Part shown: one piece after another, positions 1 through 7,670 of the stretch
Position numbering within the stretch: the stretch's first letter is position 1
How the letters are laid out: each line of letters starts with the position of its first letter
NCBI GenBank assembly: GCA_011526335.1
Contig: WTJB01000001.1
Coordinates: 1,305 to 10,582, forward strand
Length of the DNA stretch: 9,278 bases
Source of the DNA: Candidatus Arcticimaribacter sp.
GTDB taxonomy: Bacteria > Bacteroidota > Bacteroidia > Flavobacteriales > Flavobacteriaceae
Direction of reading: 5' to 3'
Notes under the pieces: model-generated
Database searches by the model: none
The model's input: the letters and a program-made list of their open reading frames with translations, nothing else
What the model was told of the DNA's origin: nothing
Made by a program: the position numbers and the translations under genes

Positions 1-951
1 AATATTGCCATTGCTTTCTTGCAAAAAAGAAAAGCCGCCTACGGCGTGTCTGCGGTATTGGTTTTGATTAGCTTAATTTCATTAGGAACCAAAGGTTTAA
101 ACCAAGGTGTGGACTTTGTAGGAGGAAGATCCTATACGGTACGTTTTGATCAAATCATGAACCCAACGGAAGTAGAGGCTGTTTTGGTTGATGCTTTCGG
201 TAGTGCAGAAGTGAAAACTTTTGGAGAAGATAATCAATTGAAAATCACAACCAAATACAAAATTGATCAAGAGGGAACGGAGATAGATGAAGAAATCTAT
301 GAGAAACTCTACGCTGGCTTACAGGCGTATTTACCCGACGGCTATACCTATGATGCATTCGTTAACGGTGCGGACGATAAAACCGTTGGCATCATGTCTT
401 CTATCAAAGTCGGTCCTACCATTGCCGATGACATTAAAAAGAATTCATATCTAGCTGTTGTAGGATCGTTAATTGTTGTCTTCTTATACATTCTCTTGCG
501 TTTCCAAAGATGGCAATTCTCTTTGGGTGCTGTTGCTGCGGTATTCCACGATGTATTGATAGTTTTAGGGATTTTCTCTTTGACCTATACCATCATGCCT
601 TTTAATATGGAAATCAACCAAGCGTTTATTGCTGCAATATTAACGGTTATTGGATACTCTTTAAACGATACGGTAGTTGTATTTGACCGTATTCGCGAGT
701 ACACCCAAGATCATCCCAAGTGGAAGCTCAATGATACCGTAAACGGCGCATTGAATTCTACCTTGAGTAGAACATTGAATACCTCATTAACCACCTTATT
801 GGTACTACTCGCCATCTTTATTTTTGGAGGAGAGTCTATTCGAGGCTTTATGTTCGCCCTTATTGTAGGGGTATTGGTAGGAACCTATTCTTCTGTCTTT
901 ATCGCAACTCCTGTGATGTTCGATACGCTTAATAAGCAGGAAGAAAAATAA
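1..951 (+). CDS. secDF: Protein translocase SecDF, C-terminal (SecF) part, 5' truncated
   Basis: This is the SecF half of the SecDF accessory complex of the Sec translocon, an inner-membrane protein that uses the proton gradient to help pull exported proteins across the membrane. The frame is open from the first base, so the gene begins outside the window and 316 residues are visible; the TTG at 19 is only an internal codon. Visible order: a membrane segment (about residues 14-28), the SecF entry motif DFVGGRS (38-44), an extracytoplasmic domain to about 145, then four or five further membrane segments. The conserved SecF motif GYSLNDTVVVFDRIRE is at 218-233. The absence of a SecF-like N-terminus or gene start at the window edge fits the fused SecDF form usual in Bacteroidota, but the SecD half is not visible. 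Family assignment is secure; the fusion is inferred. Confidence 0.95.
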   Translation, partial: NIAIAFLQKRKAAYGVSAVLVLISLISLGTKGLNQGVDFVGGRSYTVRFDQIMNPTEVEAVLVDAFGSAEVKTFGEDNQLKITTKYKIDQEGTEIDEEIYEKLYAGLQAYLPDGYTYDAFVNGADDKTVGIMSSIKVGPTIADDIKKNSYLAVVGSLIVVFLYILLRFQRWQFSLGAVAAVFHDVLIVLGIFSLTYTIMPFNMEINQAFIAAILTVIGYSLNDTVVVFDRIREYTQDHPKWKLNDTVNGALNSTLSRTLNTSLTTLLVLLAIFIFGGESIRGFMFALIVGVLVGTYSSVFIATPVMFDTLNKQEEK

Positions 952-971
952 TACTACACTTAGTGTAAAAG

Positions 972-1003
972 AAAAAAATCACGGTTTAGCCGTGATTTTT
1001 TTT
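972..1003. terminator. Bidirectional intrinsic terminator between secDF and the yfiT-like gene
   Basis: The 7-bp stem ATCACGG/CCGTGAT with loop TTTAG is flanked by seven A on the left (972-978) and a run of T on the right (996-1003). The A and T tracts can extend the stem, and each provides a U tract for one direction. It lies between two convergent genes and so can end both transcripts. A smaller 5-bp hairpin (TACAC/GTGTA, 955-967) sits just before it, right after the secDF stop. Confidence 0.9.
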
Positions 1004-1011
1004 ATCCCATA

Positions 1012-1536
1012 TTAACCCAACAGCAACCTTAAGTGCCCTAAATGATGATAAGAATGCCAGGTATAGTGGTAAAGTACTTCGTGTAAAGTTACTTTGGTTT
1101 GGTATTCTGGATGGAGATACGTGTGCGAAAACTCTTCTTGGGTCATCGCGCTAAAAACAGCACACCACCGTTGATGTACCCCTTCTAAAATTCCTAGGCT
1201 CGCACTAAGTGGGAGGGAGGAAATTTCTTTCCCTTCTGCCCATTCTTTTTCGTTATAGGGTTTTATTTCGGTTTCTTTTTCCAAAAGAGCAAATTTTGTC
1301 CTGAGGTAGGCATGCATATGGCTATCGGCTAGATGATGCACCACTTGTCTCCCTGTCCATCCTCCTGTTCGATAAGGATGATTGATTTGTTCTGTGTTGA
1401 GTTTTTCTACAAGCAACTGTAAATCATGTGGAAAGCGTTCCAGTTGTTTTATTTTATCCGAAACCTCTTCCGCATGAAATGCGTTTTGGTATTCGAAGGC
1501 TCCAATAGGATAGTGTAAAGATTTTGGGGAAGTCAT
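1012..1536 (-). CDS. YfiT/BstA-like DinB-fold metalloprotein (putative thiol transferase or hydrolase)
   Basis: The 174-residue product resembles Bacillus subtilis YfiT, a DinB-superfamily four-helix protein with a metal bound by three histidines. YfiT-like proteins are annotated as putative metal-dependent hydrolases or bacillithiol S-transferases (BstA group). Visible here are the N-terminal YPIGAFE stretch (residues 9-15), GGWTGRQVVHHLADSH (58-73) holding the first metal histidine (H67), and the C-terminal HSYHHLGH (161-168) holding the other two, most likely H161 and H165. An in-frame ATG 13 codons further upstream (1575) would lie inside lgt. The ATG at 1536 gives the family-like N-terminus and starts one base after the lgt stop, so I prefer it. 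It is the last gene of the folE-led cluster, closed by the terminator at 972-1003. Cytosolic, with no signal peptide. Family is fairly sure; substrate unknown. Confidence 0.85.
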   Translation of the reverse strand: MTSPKSLHYPIGAFEYQNAFHAEEVSDKIKQLERFPHDLQLLVEKLNTEQINHPYRTGGWTGRQVVHHLADSHMHAYLRTKFALLEKETEIKPYNEKEWAEGKEISSLPLSASLGILEGVHQRWCAVFSAMTQEEFSHTYLHPEYQTKVTLHEVLYHYTWHSYHHLGHLRLLLG

Positions 1537-1537
1537 A

Positions 1538-2365
1538 TTAGGTTTTTTTTCGTTGTGAGATCGTAAGGACAACAAGTCCCGCTAGAATAAGTGGAATACT
1601 AAGCCACTGTCCAGTAGATAAAGCGGGAAGATTGGTTTCAAACCCGCCTTGGCTTTCTTTTACAAATTCGACTAAAAAGCGAATGCTGAATAAGACACTC
1701 ATAAAAACACCCAGTAAGAAGCCGTCTTTCCTGTTTTCTTTATTCTTATACAAATAGCGAAGTAAAAAGAACAAAAGAAAATACCCGATGGATTCATACA
1801 ATTGTGCAGGATGCCGCGGGAGAACTTCCCCGCGATTTACAAATACAACGCCGTAATTGTTCCCGGTATAATTTCCTACAATTTCAGAATTGAAAAAGTT
1901 TCCTATTCGAACAAAAGCAGCCCCAAGGGTTGTAGGGATAATGAGTCGGTCCAATACCCATACAAGAGATTTGTAAGGATACTGTAGTCGATAGAGGACA
2001 ATACCCAGTAAGATGCCTATTGCAGCTCCGTGGCTCGCTAGCCCTCGAAAACCGACAAACTTAAATCCTCCTTCGTCGAGTACTTGGATCGGTAAGAGAA
2101 TTTCAAGTAAATGATTTTGATAGTAGGCCCAGTTATAAAAAAACACCTCGCCTAGTCGCGCTCCTAAAAGGGTAGATATGACGACATAAAAAAGCATGGG
2201 TTCTAGGTAGTCTATACTTACTCTATCTTTTTCATACATTTTTTTCATGATGCGCAGCCCTAGTGCAAAGGCAATGACAAACATCAAGCTGTAATAATAG
2301 ATCCCAAAGCTGCCAATTTTGATTAAGGTAGTGCTGGGTTCCCAAAGAATTTTAAGTAAGTGCAT
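1538..2365 (-). CDS. lgt: Prolipoprotein diacylglyceryl transferase
   Basis: Lgt is the inner-membrane enzyme that moves a diacylglyceryl group from phosphatidylglycerol to the lipobox cysteine of prolipoproteins, the first step of lipoprotein maturation. The 275-residue product is hydrophobic with about seven membrane segments and normal length. The Lgt signature is present as RIGNFFNSEIVG (residues 153-164). Other family positions visible are the essential-type histidine in SHGAAIG (H112), the PRHPAQLYE block (183-191) and the RFLVEF arginine/glutamate pair (R229, E233). The start at 2365 follows an A-rich leader with no clear Shine-Dalgarno sequence, usual for this phylum. It lies 52 bases after yidD, the only real gap in the cluster. 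The lipoprotein encoded at 6378-7574 would be one of its substrates. Confidence 0.97.
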   Translation of the reverse strand: MHLLKILWEPSTTLIKIGSFGIYYYSLMFVIAFALGLRIMKKMYEKDRVSIDYLEPMLFYVVISTLLGARLGEVFFYNWAYYQNHLLEILLPIQVLDEGGFKFVGFRGLASHGAAIGILLGIVLYRLQYPYKSLVWVLDRLIIPTTLGAAFVRIGNFFNSEIVGNYTGNNYGVVFVNRGEVLPRHPAQLYESIGYFLLFFLLRYLYKNKENRKDGFLLGVFMSVLFSIRFLVEFVKESQGGFETNLPALSTGQWLSIPLILAGLVVLTISQRKKT

Positions 2366-2417
2366 TTGGTTTCTATTTTTTTTAAAAATACGTAATGTTC
2401 ACGAAATATGTAAACAA

Positions 2418-2639
2418 TTAAGGTACGGGATCATGTCCACCAGCAGACCAGGGGTGGCAGCTCAAGATCCGCTTGATGGCGAGATATCCTCCTTTAAATA
2501 AACCGTGTTTTTGTAAGGCTTCTAGGCTGTAGTGCGAACAGCTTGGAGAATACCTACAGCTGGGCGGGGTAAGCGGGGAAATCACGTTTTGATAAAAGCG
2601 AATCAGTAAAACAAACGGGAAGATGAGTAGCCGTTTCAT
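2418..2639 (-). CDS. yidD: Membrane protein insertion efficiency factor YidD
   Basis: A 73-residue protein of the YidD (DUF37) family, which associates with the inner membrane and assists YidC/Sec-dependent insertion of membrane proteins. It has a hydrophobic, probably amphipathic N-terminal helix (residues 3-20). The family core follows: [12 protein letters not shown] (31-42), the HG turn (45-46), the CHP motif (61-63) and the C-terminal GGHDPVP (67-73). Cysteines are C28, C34 and C61. Length is typical. Its ATG directly follows the cysS stop (TAA-ATG with no gap), so translation is probably coupled. In many bacteria yidD lies in the rpmH-rnpA-yidC cluster; here it sits between cysS and lgt. 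Confidence 0.96.
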   Translation of the reverse strand: MKRLLIFPFVLLIRFYQNVISPLTPPSCRYSPSCSHYSLEALQKHGLFKGGYLAIKRILSCHPWSAGGHDPVP

Positions 2640-4109
2640 TTAGAGGGTAAAGCTTGTCCCGTCTTTTCCGTCTTTTAGCTGAATACCGAGTTTCAACAAC
2701 TGATCGCGAATTTTGTCTGAGGTGGCAAAGTCTTTGTTGTCGCGCGCTTCTTTGCGAATATCGATCAATAATTTTACTGTACCGTCAAGAGCTTCAGAAG
2801 AGCCACTTGCACCTTCTTGTGTGGTTTGAAGCCCCAATACCTCATGAATGAACTGATGCATTTTTTGTTCAAGTTGTTTGCGATCTTCTGCGCTCACCTT
2901 TGCCGTTTGTGCTGAAACCGCATTGATGAATTTTACCGCATCAAACAATTGGGCAATCAAGAGCGGGCTATTAAAATCATCATTCATAGCGGCATAACAC
3001 TTTGACTCCCATTCGGCATAAGAAAACCCTTCTGTAGATTTTGCTGTGGGTAGGGTAGCGAGTGTTTTTATCCCTTCTAGCAGCCTATAGTATCCTTTTT
3101 CAGACGCTAGAAGTGCATCTTCACTTAGGTCTACTATGCTTCTATAGTGGGCTTGCAATAAGAAAAAACGGGTAACTTCTGGTGTAAAGGCCTTACTGAA
3201 AATTTGGTTATTCCCCGAAAACATCTCCTCAGGTAAAATGTTGTTCCCGGTAGATTTCGCCATTTTTTTACCATTAAGGGTAAGCATATTGGCGTGTAAC
3301 CAGTAGTTTACAGGAGATTTTTTGGTCATGGCTTCAGCCTGTGCAATTTCGCACTCGTGATGCGGGAATTTTAAATCCATTCCTCCACCATGTATATCAA
3401 ACTGTTCTCCAAGATATTTGGTACTCATAGCAGTACACTCAAGGTGCCAACCCGGAAAACCATCGCTCCACGGCGAAGGCCACCGCATGATGTGATTGGG
3501 TTCTGCTTTTTTCCACAAGGCGAAATCTTGTGGATTTTTTTTATCGCTTTGACCGTCCAGTTCGCGGGTATTGTGAATTAAGTCCTCAATTTTACGTCCA
3601 CTGAGTTTTCCATAGTGGTGGTCAGCATTGAAGGCAATCACGTCAAAATAAACAGATCCATTAACTTCGTAGGCATAGCCTGCATCAAGAATGTTTTTGA
3701 TGATTTCGATTTGCTCGATGATGTGCCCTGTAGCCGTCGGTTCTATACTAGGGGGGAGGGTGTTAAATTTAGCTAGGGTCTCGTGGAAGTCTACCGTGTA
3801 GCGCTGCACAACCTCCATGGGTTCGATCTGCTCTATACGCGCTTTTTTAGCAATGCGATCTTCGCCTACATCAGCATCATTTTCTAGGTGTCCAGCATCT
3901 GTAATGTTTCTTACATAACGCACTTTAAAACCAAGGTGTTTTAAGTATCTAAAAATAAGATCAAAAGAAATAAACGTACGGCAATTTCCCAAGTGAACAT
4001 TGCTGTAAACGGTAGGACCACAAACATACATACCCACGTAGTTTTCTGTTAGTGGAACAAACTTTTCTTTCTTTCCGGACAGGGAATTGTATACCGAAAG
4101 TTCCTGCAT
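2640..4109 (-). CDS. cysS: Cysteinyl-tRNA synthetase
   Basis: Class I aminoacyl-tRNA synthetase that charges tRNA-Cys in the cytosol; 489 residues, slightly longer than the E. coli enzyme. The catalytic Rossmann domain opens with [13 protein letters not shown], in which HLGN (39-42) is the HIGH-type motif. KMAKS (282-286) is the KMSKS-type loop. The four usual zinc ligands that select cysteine are in place: C30, C225, H250 and E254. The C-terminal helical DALR-type region and anticodon-binding tail follow (from about 310). A short Gly/Ser/Glu-rich linker (about 428-441) probably accounts for part of the extra length. The start ATG shares one base with the folE stop (TAATG), which suggests translational coupling. 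Confidence 0.98.
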   Translation of the reverse strand: MQELSVYNSLSGKKEKFVPLTENYVGMYVCGPTVYSNVHLGNCRTFISFDLIFRYLKHLGFKVRYVRNITDAGHLENDADVGEDRIAKKARIEQIEPMEVVQRYTVDFHETLAKFNTLPPSIEPTATGHIIEQIEIIKNILDAGYAYEVNGSVYFDVIAFNADHHYGKLSGRKIEDLIHNTRELDGQSDKKNPQDFALWKKAEPNHIMRWPSPWSDGFPGWHLECTAMSTKYLGEQFDIHGGGMDLKFPHHECEIAQAEAMTKKSPVNYWLHANMLTLNGKKMAKSTGNNILPEEMFSGNNQIFSKAFTPEVTRFFLLQAHYRSIVDLSEDALLASEKGYYRLLEGIKTLATLPTAKSTEGFSYAEWESKCYAAMNDDFNSPLLIAQLFDAVKFINAVSAQTAKVSAEDRKQLEQKMHQFIHEVLGLQTTQEGASGSSEALDGTVKLLIDIRKEARDNKDFATSDKIRDQLLKLGIQLKDGKDGTSFTL

Positions 4110-4789
4110 TAAAATTCAGTCTCTAGTTTGATGTAATCCAAAAATTCTCTCTTGGTTTCTTTTTCTTTAAACTTTCCACCAAATTCAGCGGTTACCGTAC
4201 TACTACTGATGTCGCTAATGCCCCGTGAGTTTACACAAAGGTGCTTCGCATCAATTACACAGGCAACGTCTTTTGTCCCCAATACCGTTTGTAGCTCTTC
4301 AACGATCTGTAGCGTTAGGCGTTCTTGCACTTGTGGGCGTTGTGCATAGTATTGTACAATTCTATTCATTTTTGAAAGGCCTACAACATTTCCTTTAGAA
4401 ATATAGGCCACATGTGCTTTTCCGACTATGGGAAGTAAGTGATGTTCGCAAGTAGAGTAGAGGGTGATGTTTTTTTCTACTAAAACTTCGCCGTACTTAT
4501 ATTTATTGCTAAAAGTAGAGGCTTTGGGCTTGTTGGCGGGGTTCAGTCCTCCAAAAATCTCATTGACATACATTTTGGCAACGCGTTTTGGGGTCCCGCT
4601 AAGGCTGTCGTCTGTAAGGTCCATCCCAAGTATATGTAAGATATCGGCTACTTTAGCTTCTATCTTAGAAATCTTTTCTTGATCGGAAAGATCAAAAGCA
4701 TCATCACGTAATGGAGTTTGTGCGCTGCTTCCTACATGATCATTTCCTAATTCTTCGATTTCTTCTAGACTGAATTTTTCGATTTTCAT
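4109..4789 (-). CDS. folE: GTP cyclohydrolase I (FolE1)
   Basis: Converts GTP to 7,8-dihydroneopterin triphosphate, the entry step to tetrahydrofolate and, in many bacteria, to queuosine and pterins. From the ATG at 4789 it has 226 residues, close to the family norm. The zinc-dependent type I signature is complete: CEHH (114-117) supplies C114 and H117, C185 is the third ligand, and H116 and H183 match catalytic histidines. RPQVQERLT (151-159) and SRGISD (188-193) are family blocks. The first 40 or so residues are acidic and less conserved. A GTG two codons upstream (4795) is in frame, but it is the last base triplet region of the -7 promoter element, so ATG at 4789 is preferred. First gene of the cluster leading to cysS. 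Confidence 0.97.
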   Translation of the reverse strand: MKIEKFSLEEIEELGNDHVGSSAQTPLRDDAFDLSDQEKISKIEAKVADILHILGMDLTDDSLSGTPKRVAKMYVNEIFGGLNPANKPKASTFSNKYKYGEVLVEKNITLYSTCEHHLLPIVGKAHVAYISKGNVVGLSKMNRIVQYYAQRPQVQERLTLQIVEELQTVLGTKDVACVIDAKHLCVNSRGISDISSSTVTAEFGGKFKEKETKREFLDYIKLETEF

Positions 4790-4794
4790 AGGCA

Positions 4795-4802
4795 CAAAGA
4801 TA
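4795..4802 (-). promoter_or_regulatory. Bacteroidota-type -7 element before folE
   Basis: Read on the - strand this is TATCTTTG, a full match to TAnnTTTG. Only five bases separate it from the folE ATG, so transcription would begin at or within a few bases of the start codon. A TTG at 4815-4817 is 12 bases upstream, closer than the usual 17-23, so the -33 part is weak. Read-through from the upstream barrel gene is also possible because no terminator is visible between them. Confidence 0.6.
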
Positions 4803-4833
4803 CGAAATCTCTTTCAACATTTAGGGGAAACCC

Positions 4834-6360
4834 TTACAGCTTTAGCGAATAGGTTAGGGCAATATTCATTTGTTTATGGGATAGCTCAATCGGATCCGTT
4901 AAACCGTTTTGAAATACGGGTTGCGATTGATTAAACGATAAAAATTGAAGGCTAAAATCCAATAAGCTGTTCCCGAAATCATAGCCCAAACCATAACTCC
5001 TTACGGTTCTAGCATTGTCTCCTTGTATCACACTACTGCTTTCATTAATATAGCCTGCGCGAAGAAAAGCCTTTTCAATACGATATTCTCCACCAAGGCG
5101 AACCAGTGTAACGTCTTGTAATGTTTCCCTTAGTCTGCCGTTTAATGTTGTAAAATAGTCGTCATCTCTGGGCCCAAAAGCCAGTTGGCTAAAACTTTTT
5201 CGGCCAATTTCAGCACTGATAAATCCCTTGTCTTTGGCGATGTAGGCAAAGCTTGCTTTGAGTTGCGCGGGTGTGTGTACCCAATATTCCGGTAAAATCA
5301 AATCGACCTGTGGGTCTATCACAAGAACATCATTGGTGGTGTCGGAGTCCAAATCGACCACGACAAATTGCTTGTTGATTTCATTGAATCGAAACCATGT
5401 AGGACTGTCATAGGCCAGGCCAAAACGAACATTAGGCAACAGTTTATACAGCATTCCCAGTTGGAAGCTAATGCCCTCTCCCTGTGAATAGAGTTCGTTT
5501 TGAAAGCGAAAAGCTTGAATTGTGGAACTTGCGGTATAATTTACTTCATAAAAATCCATCCGTTCTGAATACTCAATGCGGTGCGAATTCAGGCTGATCC
5601 CTAAATGCAACCGATTGTTGTAGGCAGCACTAAAATTGAAAGTGTATTTTTTTTGATTTCCTTCCCTGTACTTATATACATCTTGTTCATAGCCCCCAGC
5701 ATTGGCAACCGTGGTAGAAAAGTATTGATTGTTTGTAGGGGTATCTTCGATGTGTTGAAGAACAAAAGATTGATATCCCAATAAAGCTTGTTGAGCACCA
5801 TAGCCTAAGCCGGGTTCTTCGCCCAAGTATTGATATAATTCATCAATGGTTTCGTTATCAATTGTTTGTAGATACTCAAGATTAAGCCCATCGGCATAGT
5901 GCAAAAAATACTGCTCTATTCCGTTAGGATTAAATCCAAATGCGCTAAAGTCATCGTTGTAATAGGCATTTTTTTGATAGTTGAACGCAACACTAAGTTT
6001 TGTCCATCCCTCCATTCCACTGGTATCATTAAAAACAAAAACACCTCCAAGTTGTCCGATATCAAAGACAGGATTATCGGTTGTAGTCTCGTTGCCTAAG
6101 AAAGATGAGCTTAGGTTTTTGTTCATGTGGTTGGCCGTAATTCCAACTTGAGAAACGGCAAAAACAGAGGAAGCCGCTGGATTGCTGTGTAAAGCACTTA
6201 AATCGCCACCCAAAGCCCCAAAGGCACCACCAAGGGCGGTATAACGTGCCGTGCCGTTAAAGTTTTCATGACTGTACCGTAAAGCATCTTGTATTCCCTG
6301 GGCTATGCCTGTAAAATTTAGGCATAGCACGAGCCAGAGAAATAACATTTTCTTTTTCAT
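4834..6360 (-). CDS. OmpP1/FadL-family outer-membrane beta-barrel protein
   Basis: A 508-residue exported protein that looks like the Bacteroidota branch of the OmpP1/FadL/TodX porins, which carry hydrophobic compounds across the outer membrane; homologues are often labelled hemin receptor without proof. The signal peptide is clear (MKKK, a hydrophobic core, likely cut after A20 before Q21). The N-terminal block with TARYTALGGAFGALGGD (37-53) and the NPA motif (60-62) is typical of the family. The rest has alternating hydrophobic and aromatic residues with Asn/Asp-rich turns, and ends in a short barrel-strand tail (TYSLKL). It starts 17 bases after the lipoprotein gene on the same strand, so both are probably on one transcript. 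The transported substrate cannot be told from sequence. Confidence 0.88.
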   Translation of the reverse strand: MKKKMLFLWLVLCLNFTGIAQGIQDALRYSHENFNGTARYTALGGAFGALGGDLSALHSNPAASSVFAVSQVGITANHMNKNLSSSFLGNETTTDNPVFDIGQLGGVFVFNDTSGMEGWTKLSVAFNYQKNAYYNDDFSAFGFNPNGIEQYFLHYADGLNLEYLQTIDNETIDELYQYLGEEPGLGYGAQQALLGYQSFVLQHIEDTPTNNQYFSTTVANAGGYEQDVYKYREGNQKKYTFNFSAAYNNRLHLGISLNSHRIEYSERMDFYEVNYTASSTIQAFRFQNELYSQGEGISFQLGMLYKLLPNVRFGLAYDSPTWFRFNEINKQFVVVDLDSDTTNDVLVIDPQVDLILPEYWVHTPAQLKASFAYIAKDKGFISAEIGRKSFSQLAFGPRDDDYFTTLNGRLRETLQDVTLVRLGGEYRIEKAFLRAGYINESSSVIQGDNARTVRSYGLGYDFGNSLLDFSLQFLSFNQSQPVFQNGLTDPIELSHKQMNIALTYSLKL

Positions 6361-6377
6361 ATTGGGTGTTTTTTTTC

Positions 6378-7574
6378 TTATTGTCTTCTGCTTGAACTAC
6401 TGGAACGGGAAGCCCTACCACTAGATCGGCTAGGAGAACTGTAGGATCTATTTCCAGACGGGGCACTGTAATTCCTGGACGGTGAAGCACTTCTTCTAGG
6501 GGCCGAATAACTTCTGCTATTAGAAGAATTACTGTTGTTCTGTCTTGGACTTCGAACACTTTGATTTTGTCGCTCCGATCCTGAGGCATTGCTTCTTTGT
6601 GTATAATTCCGCGTTGCCGGCACGTAGCTGCGTCCAGATTCACCGTTTAAGCGTCCAGTTCTAGACTGTTGACCTGAATATTGTCCACGTTGGCTGTCAA
6701 TATTTCTTCTAGCAGTAACCGTTCTGGCCTCTCTAACCAAATTTGGGACTTCTATAGCCTCTCCGTTTACTATACGTCTATTTCTCGTAGATCTAACGGC
6801 CGTTGAACCATTCCTCACGCTAGAACGGACGGCATTATTGTTCGCTCTAACATTTGTGCGGGCATTATTTCTTACCCTAGGCGATCGAGCATAAGACCGC
6901 TCGCCTCTATAGTTTTGCGCATAGGATCTTCTGTTGATGTTGTTGTTTCTCCGAAATCTATTGTGTCTATTCCAAAAAGGATAATTTCGGTAGGGAGCGT
7001 AAAACGGAGCATAAAACCCGCCATAGGCGTACCCTCCATAGAAAGGACTATAAAATCCTCTGTTGAAACGACCCCAACGGTTAAAAGGAGAATAAAAATT
7101 CCAACCAAAACCACCCCAGTAAGGATTATAGAAAGGATCATAAAAATCCCAATACGGATTAAAACCGTAATTGTAGCCGTAAAAATTATTTACGTTAAAG
7201 GGGAATAGCCCAAAGTCTAAGCGGTTATCAACAATGTATATTTCGGTTGTTTTGTTTCCGCTGCCCCACTGGCTTCTTACTTGTTGTTGTGCAAGCGGTT
7301 GTTGGGTGTTTAAAGAATCAATATTTGTCAAATAGGCATCTTCAGGAGATTCCTCCCATGCATACAGTTTTGCTTGTTCGTCAAAATACTGGCTATAGGC
7401 ATTGGCCTTTGGCGAGGGATTTTCGCGTTGGATACTCACTTTGGTGACATTTGCGCCATAGATTCCGTCACTGTAGTAAGATGCACTCTGAAAACTACCA
7501 CAACCGACAAGCCCCGTGGCCAATAAAATTCCAAAAATGTTTTTACGAATCGAATTTGATAAATAATACCTCAT
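6378..7574 (-). CDS. Lipoprotein with aromatic and Arg/Ser/Asn-rich low-complexity regions, function unknown
   Basis: I do not recognise a functional family. The 398-residue product starts with a lipoprotein signal: basic n-region, hydrophobic core and lipobox LVGC, with C25 as the lipidated residue. The residues after C25 (GSFQSAS) lack the acidic stretch reported as a surface-export signal in some Flavobacteriia, so a periplasm-facing anchor is more likely. Residues 31-120 look like a more normal domain containing YYSDGIYG (33-40). Residues 121-201 are extremely rich in Tyr, Phe, Trp, Asn, Gly and Pro, with four FYxPF units. Residues 202-398 are Arg, Ser and Asn rich, strongly basic and probably disordered, with RSYSAP-like units near the end. 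Start ATG at 7574 follows GGAG with very short spacing. Likely co-transcribed with the barrel gene downstream and divergent from proS. Confidence 0.85.
   Translation of the reverse strand: MRYYLSNSIRKNIFGILLATGLVGCGSFQSASYYSDGIYGANVTKVSIQRENPSPKANAYSQYFDEQAKLYAWEESPEDAYLTNIDSLNTQQPLAQQQVRSQWGSGNKTTEIYIVDNRLDFGLFPFNVNNFYGYNYGFNPYWDFYDPFYNPYWGGFGWNFYSPFNRWGRFNRGFYSPFYGGYAYGGFYAPFYAPYRNYPFWNRHNRFRRNNNINRRSYAQNYRGERSYARSPRVRNNARTNVRANNNAVRSSVRNGSTAVRSTRNRRIVNGEAIEVPNLVREARTVTARRNIDSQRGQYSGQQSRTGRLNGESGRSYVPATRNYTQRSNASGSERQNQSVRSPRQNNSNSSNSRSYSAPRRSASPSRNYSAPSGNRSYSSPSRSSGRASRSSSSSRRQ
6432..6515 (-). repeat. R[SN]YS[AS]P repeats near the lipoprotein C-terminus
   Basis: Three short units, RSYSAP (residues 354-359), RNYSAP (367-372) and RSYSSP (376-381), lie within a basic Ser/Arg-rich tail. 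A related RSYVPA is at 315-320. The pattern suggests expansion of a short basic-aromatic motif. Confidence 0.65.
7002..7145 (-). repeat. FYxPF aromatic repeats in the lipoprotein
   Basis: Four degenerate copies of FYxPF occur at residues 144-148 (FYDPF), 160-164 (FYSPF), 174-178 (FYSPF) and 187-191 (FYAPF). They are separated by 11, 9 and 8 residues of Gly, Asn, Tyr and Trp, within a wider aromatic stretch covering about 6972-7214. The spacing is irregular, so this is a motif-level repeat and not an exact tandem array. Confidence 0.75.
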
Positions 7575-7598
7575 AACTCCAGTTTTTATGGCTCAATG

Positions 7599-7606
7599 CA
7601 AACGAA
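7599..7606 (-). promoter_or_regulatory. Possible -7 element for the lipoprotein-barrel unit
   Basis: On the - strand this reads TTCGTTTG, five of the six fixed positions of TAnnTTTG, with a TTTG 15 bases upstream (7622-7625). It would give a leader of about 20 bases before the ATG at 7574. The match is imperfect, so this is a candidate only. Confidence 0.3.
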
Positions 7607-7612
7607 AATAAT

Positions 7613-7620
7613 TAGTTTTG
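7613..7620 (+). promoter_or_regulatory. Bacteroidota-type -7 element before proS
   Basis: TAGTTTTG fits TAnnTTTG fully. It lies about 50 bases before the preferred proS start (7671) and downstream of the alternative ATG at 7596, which would then not be in the mRNA. No TTG is found at the usual 17-23 base distance upstream, so the -33 half is not supported. It falls inside the spacer of the candidate promoter for the opposite strand. Confidence 0.5.
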
Positions 7621-7670
7621 CCAAAGAAACCAATTTACAAAACACTACAGACAAAATCTGTGCCAAAAAC

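Noticed and set aside
1537..1575. Longer start for the YfiT-like protein, overlapping lgt
   Set aside because: The extra 13 residues lie inside the lgt coding end, and the ATG at 1536 gives normal family length and an adjacent-gene junction.
2366..2417. Internal promoter before lgt
   Set aside because: A TTG and an imperfect TATTTTTA are present, but the last base is wrong and the 24-base spacing is too long to call.
4821..4836. Small inverted repeat (AGGG/CCCT) at the barrel gene's stop
   Set aside because: Only four base pairs and no following T tract on the - strand, so not a credible terminator.
6266..6643. 125-codon open frame on the - strand across the lipoprotein/barrel junction
   Set aside because: It overlaps the two real genes in another frame, has no signal peptide or recognisable motif, and its composition is that of a frame-shifted Ser/Arg-rich repeat.
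6872..7208. Open frames on both strands inside the lipoprotein's repeat zone (89 codons on -, 97 on +)
   Set aside because: Low-complexity codon repeats remove stop codons in other frames. The products are Ile/Thr/Val-rich nonsense with no family features.
7596..7670. N-terminal extension of ProS from the ATG at 7596
   Set aside because: The 25 extra residues are not family-like, the standard N-terminus starts at 7671, and the likely -7 element (7613-7620) lies downstream of this ATG.
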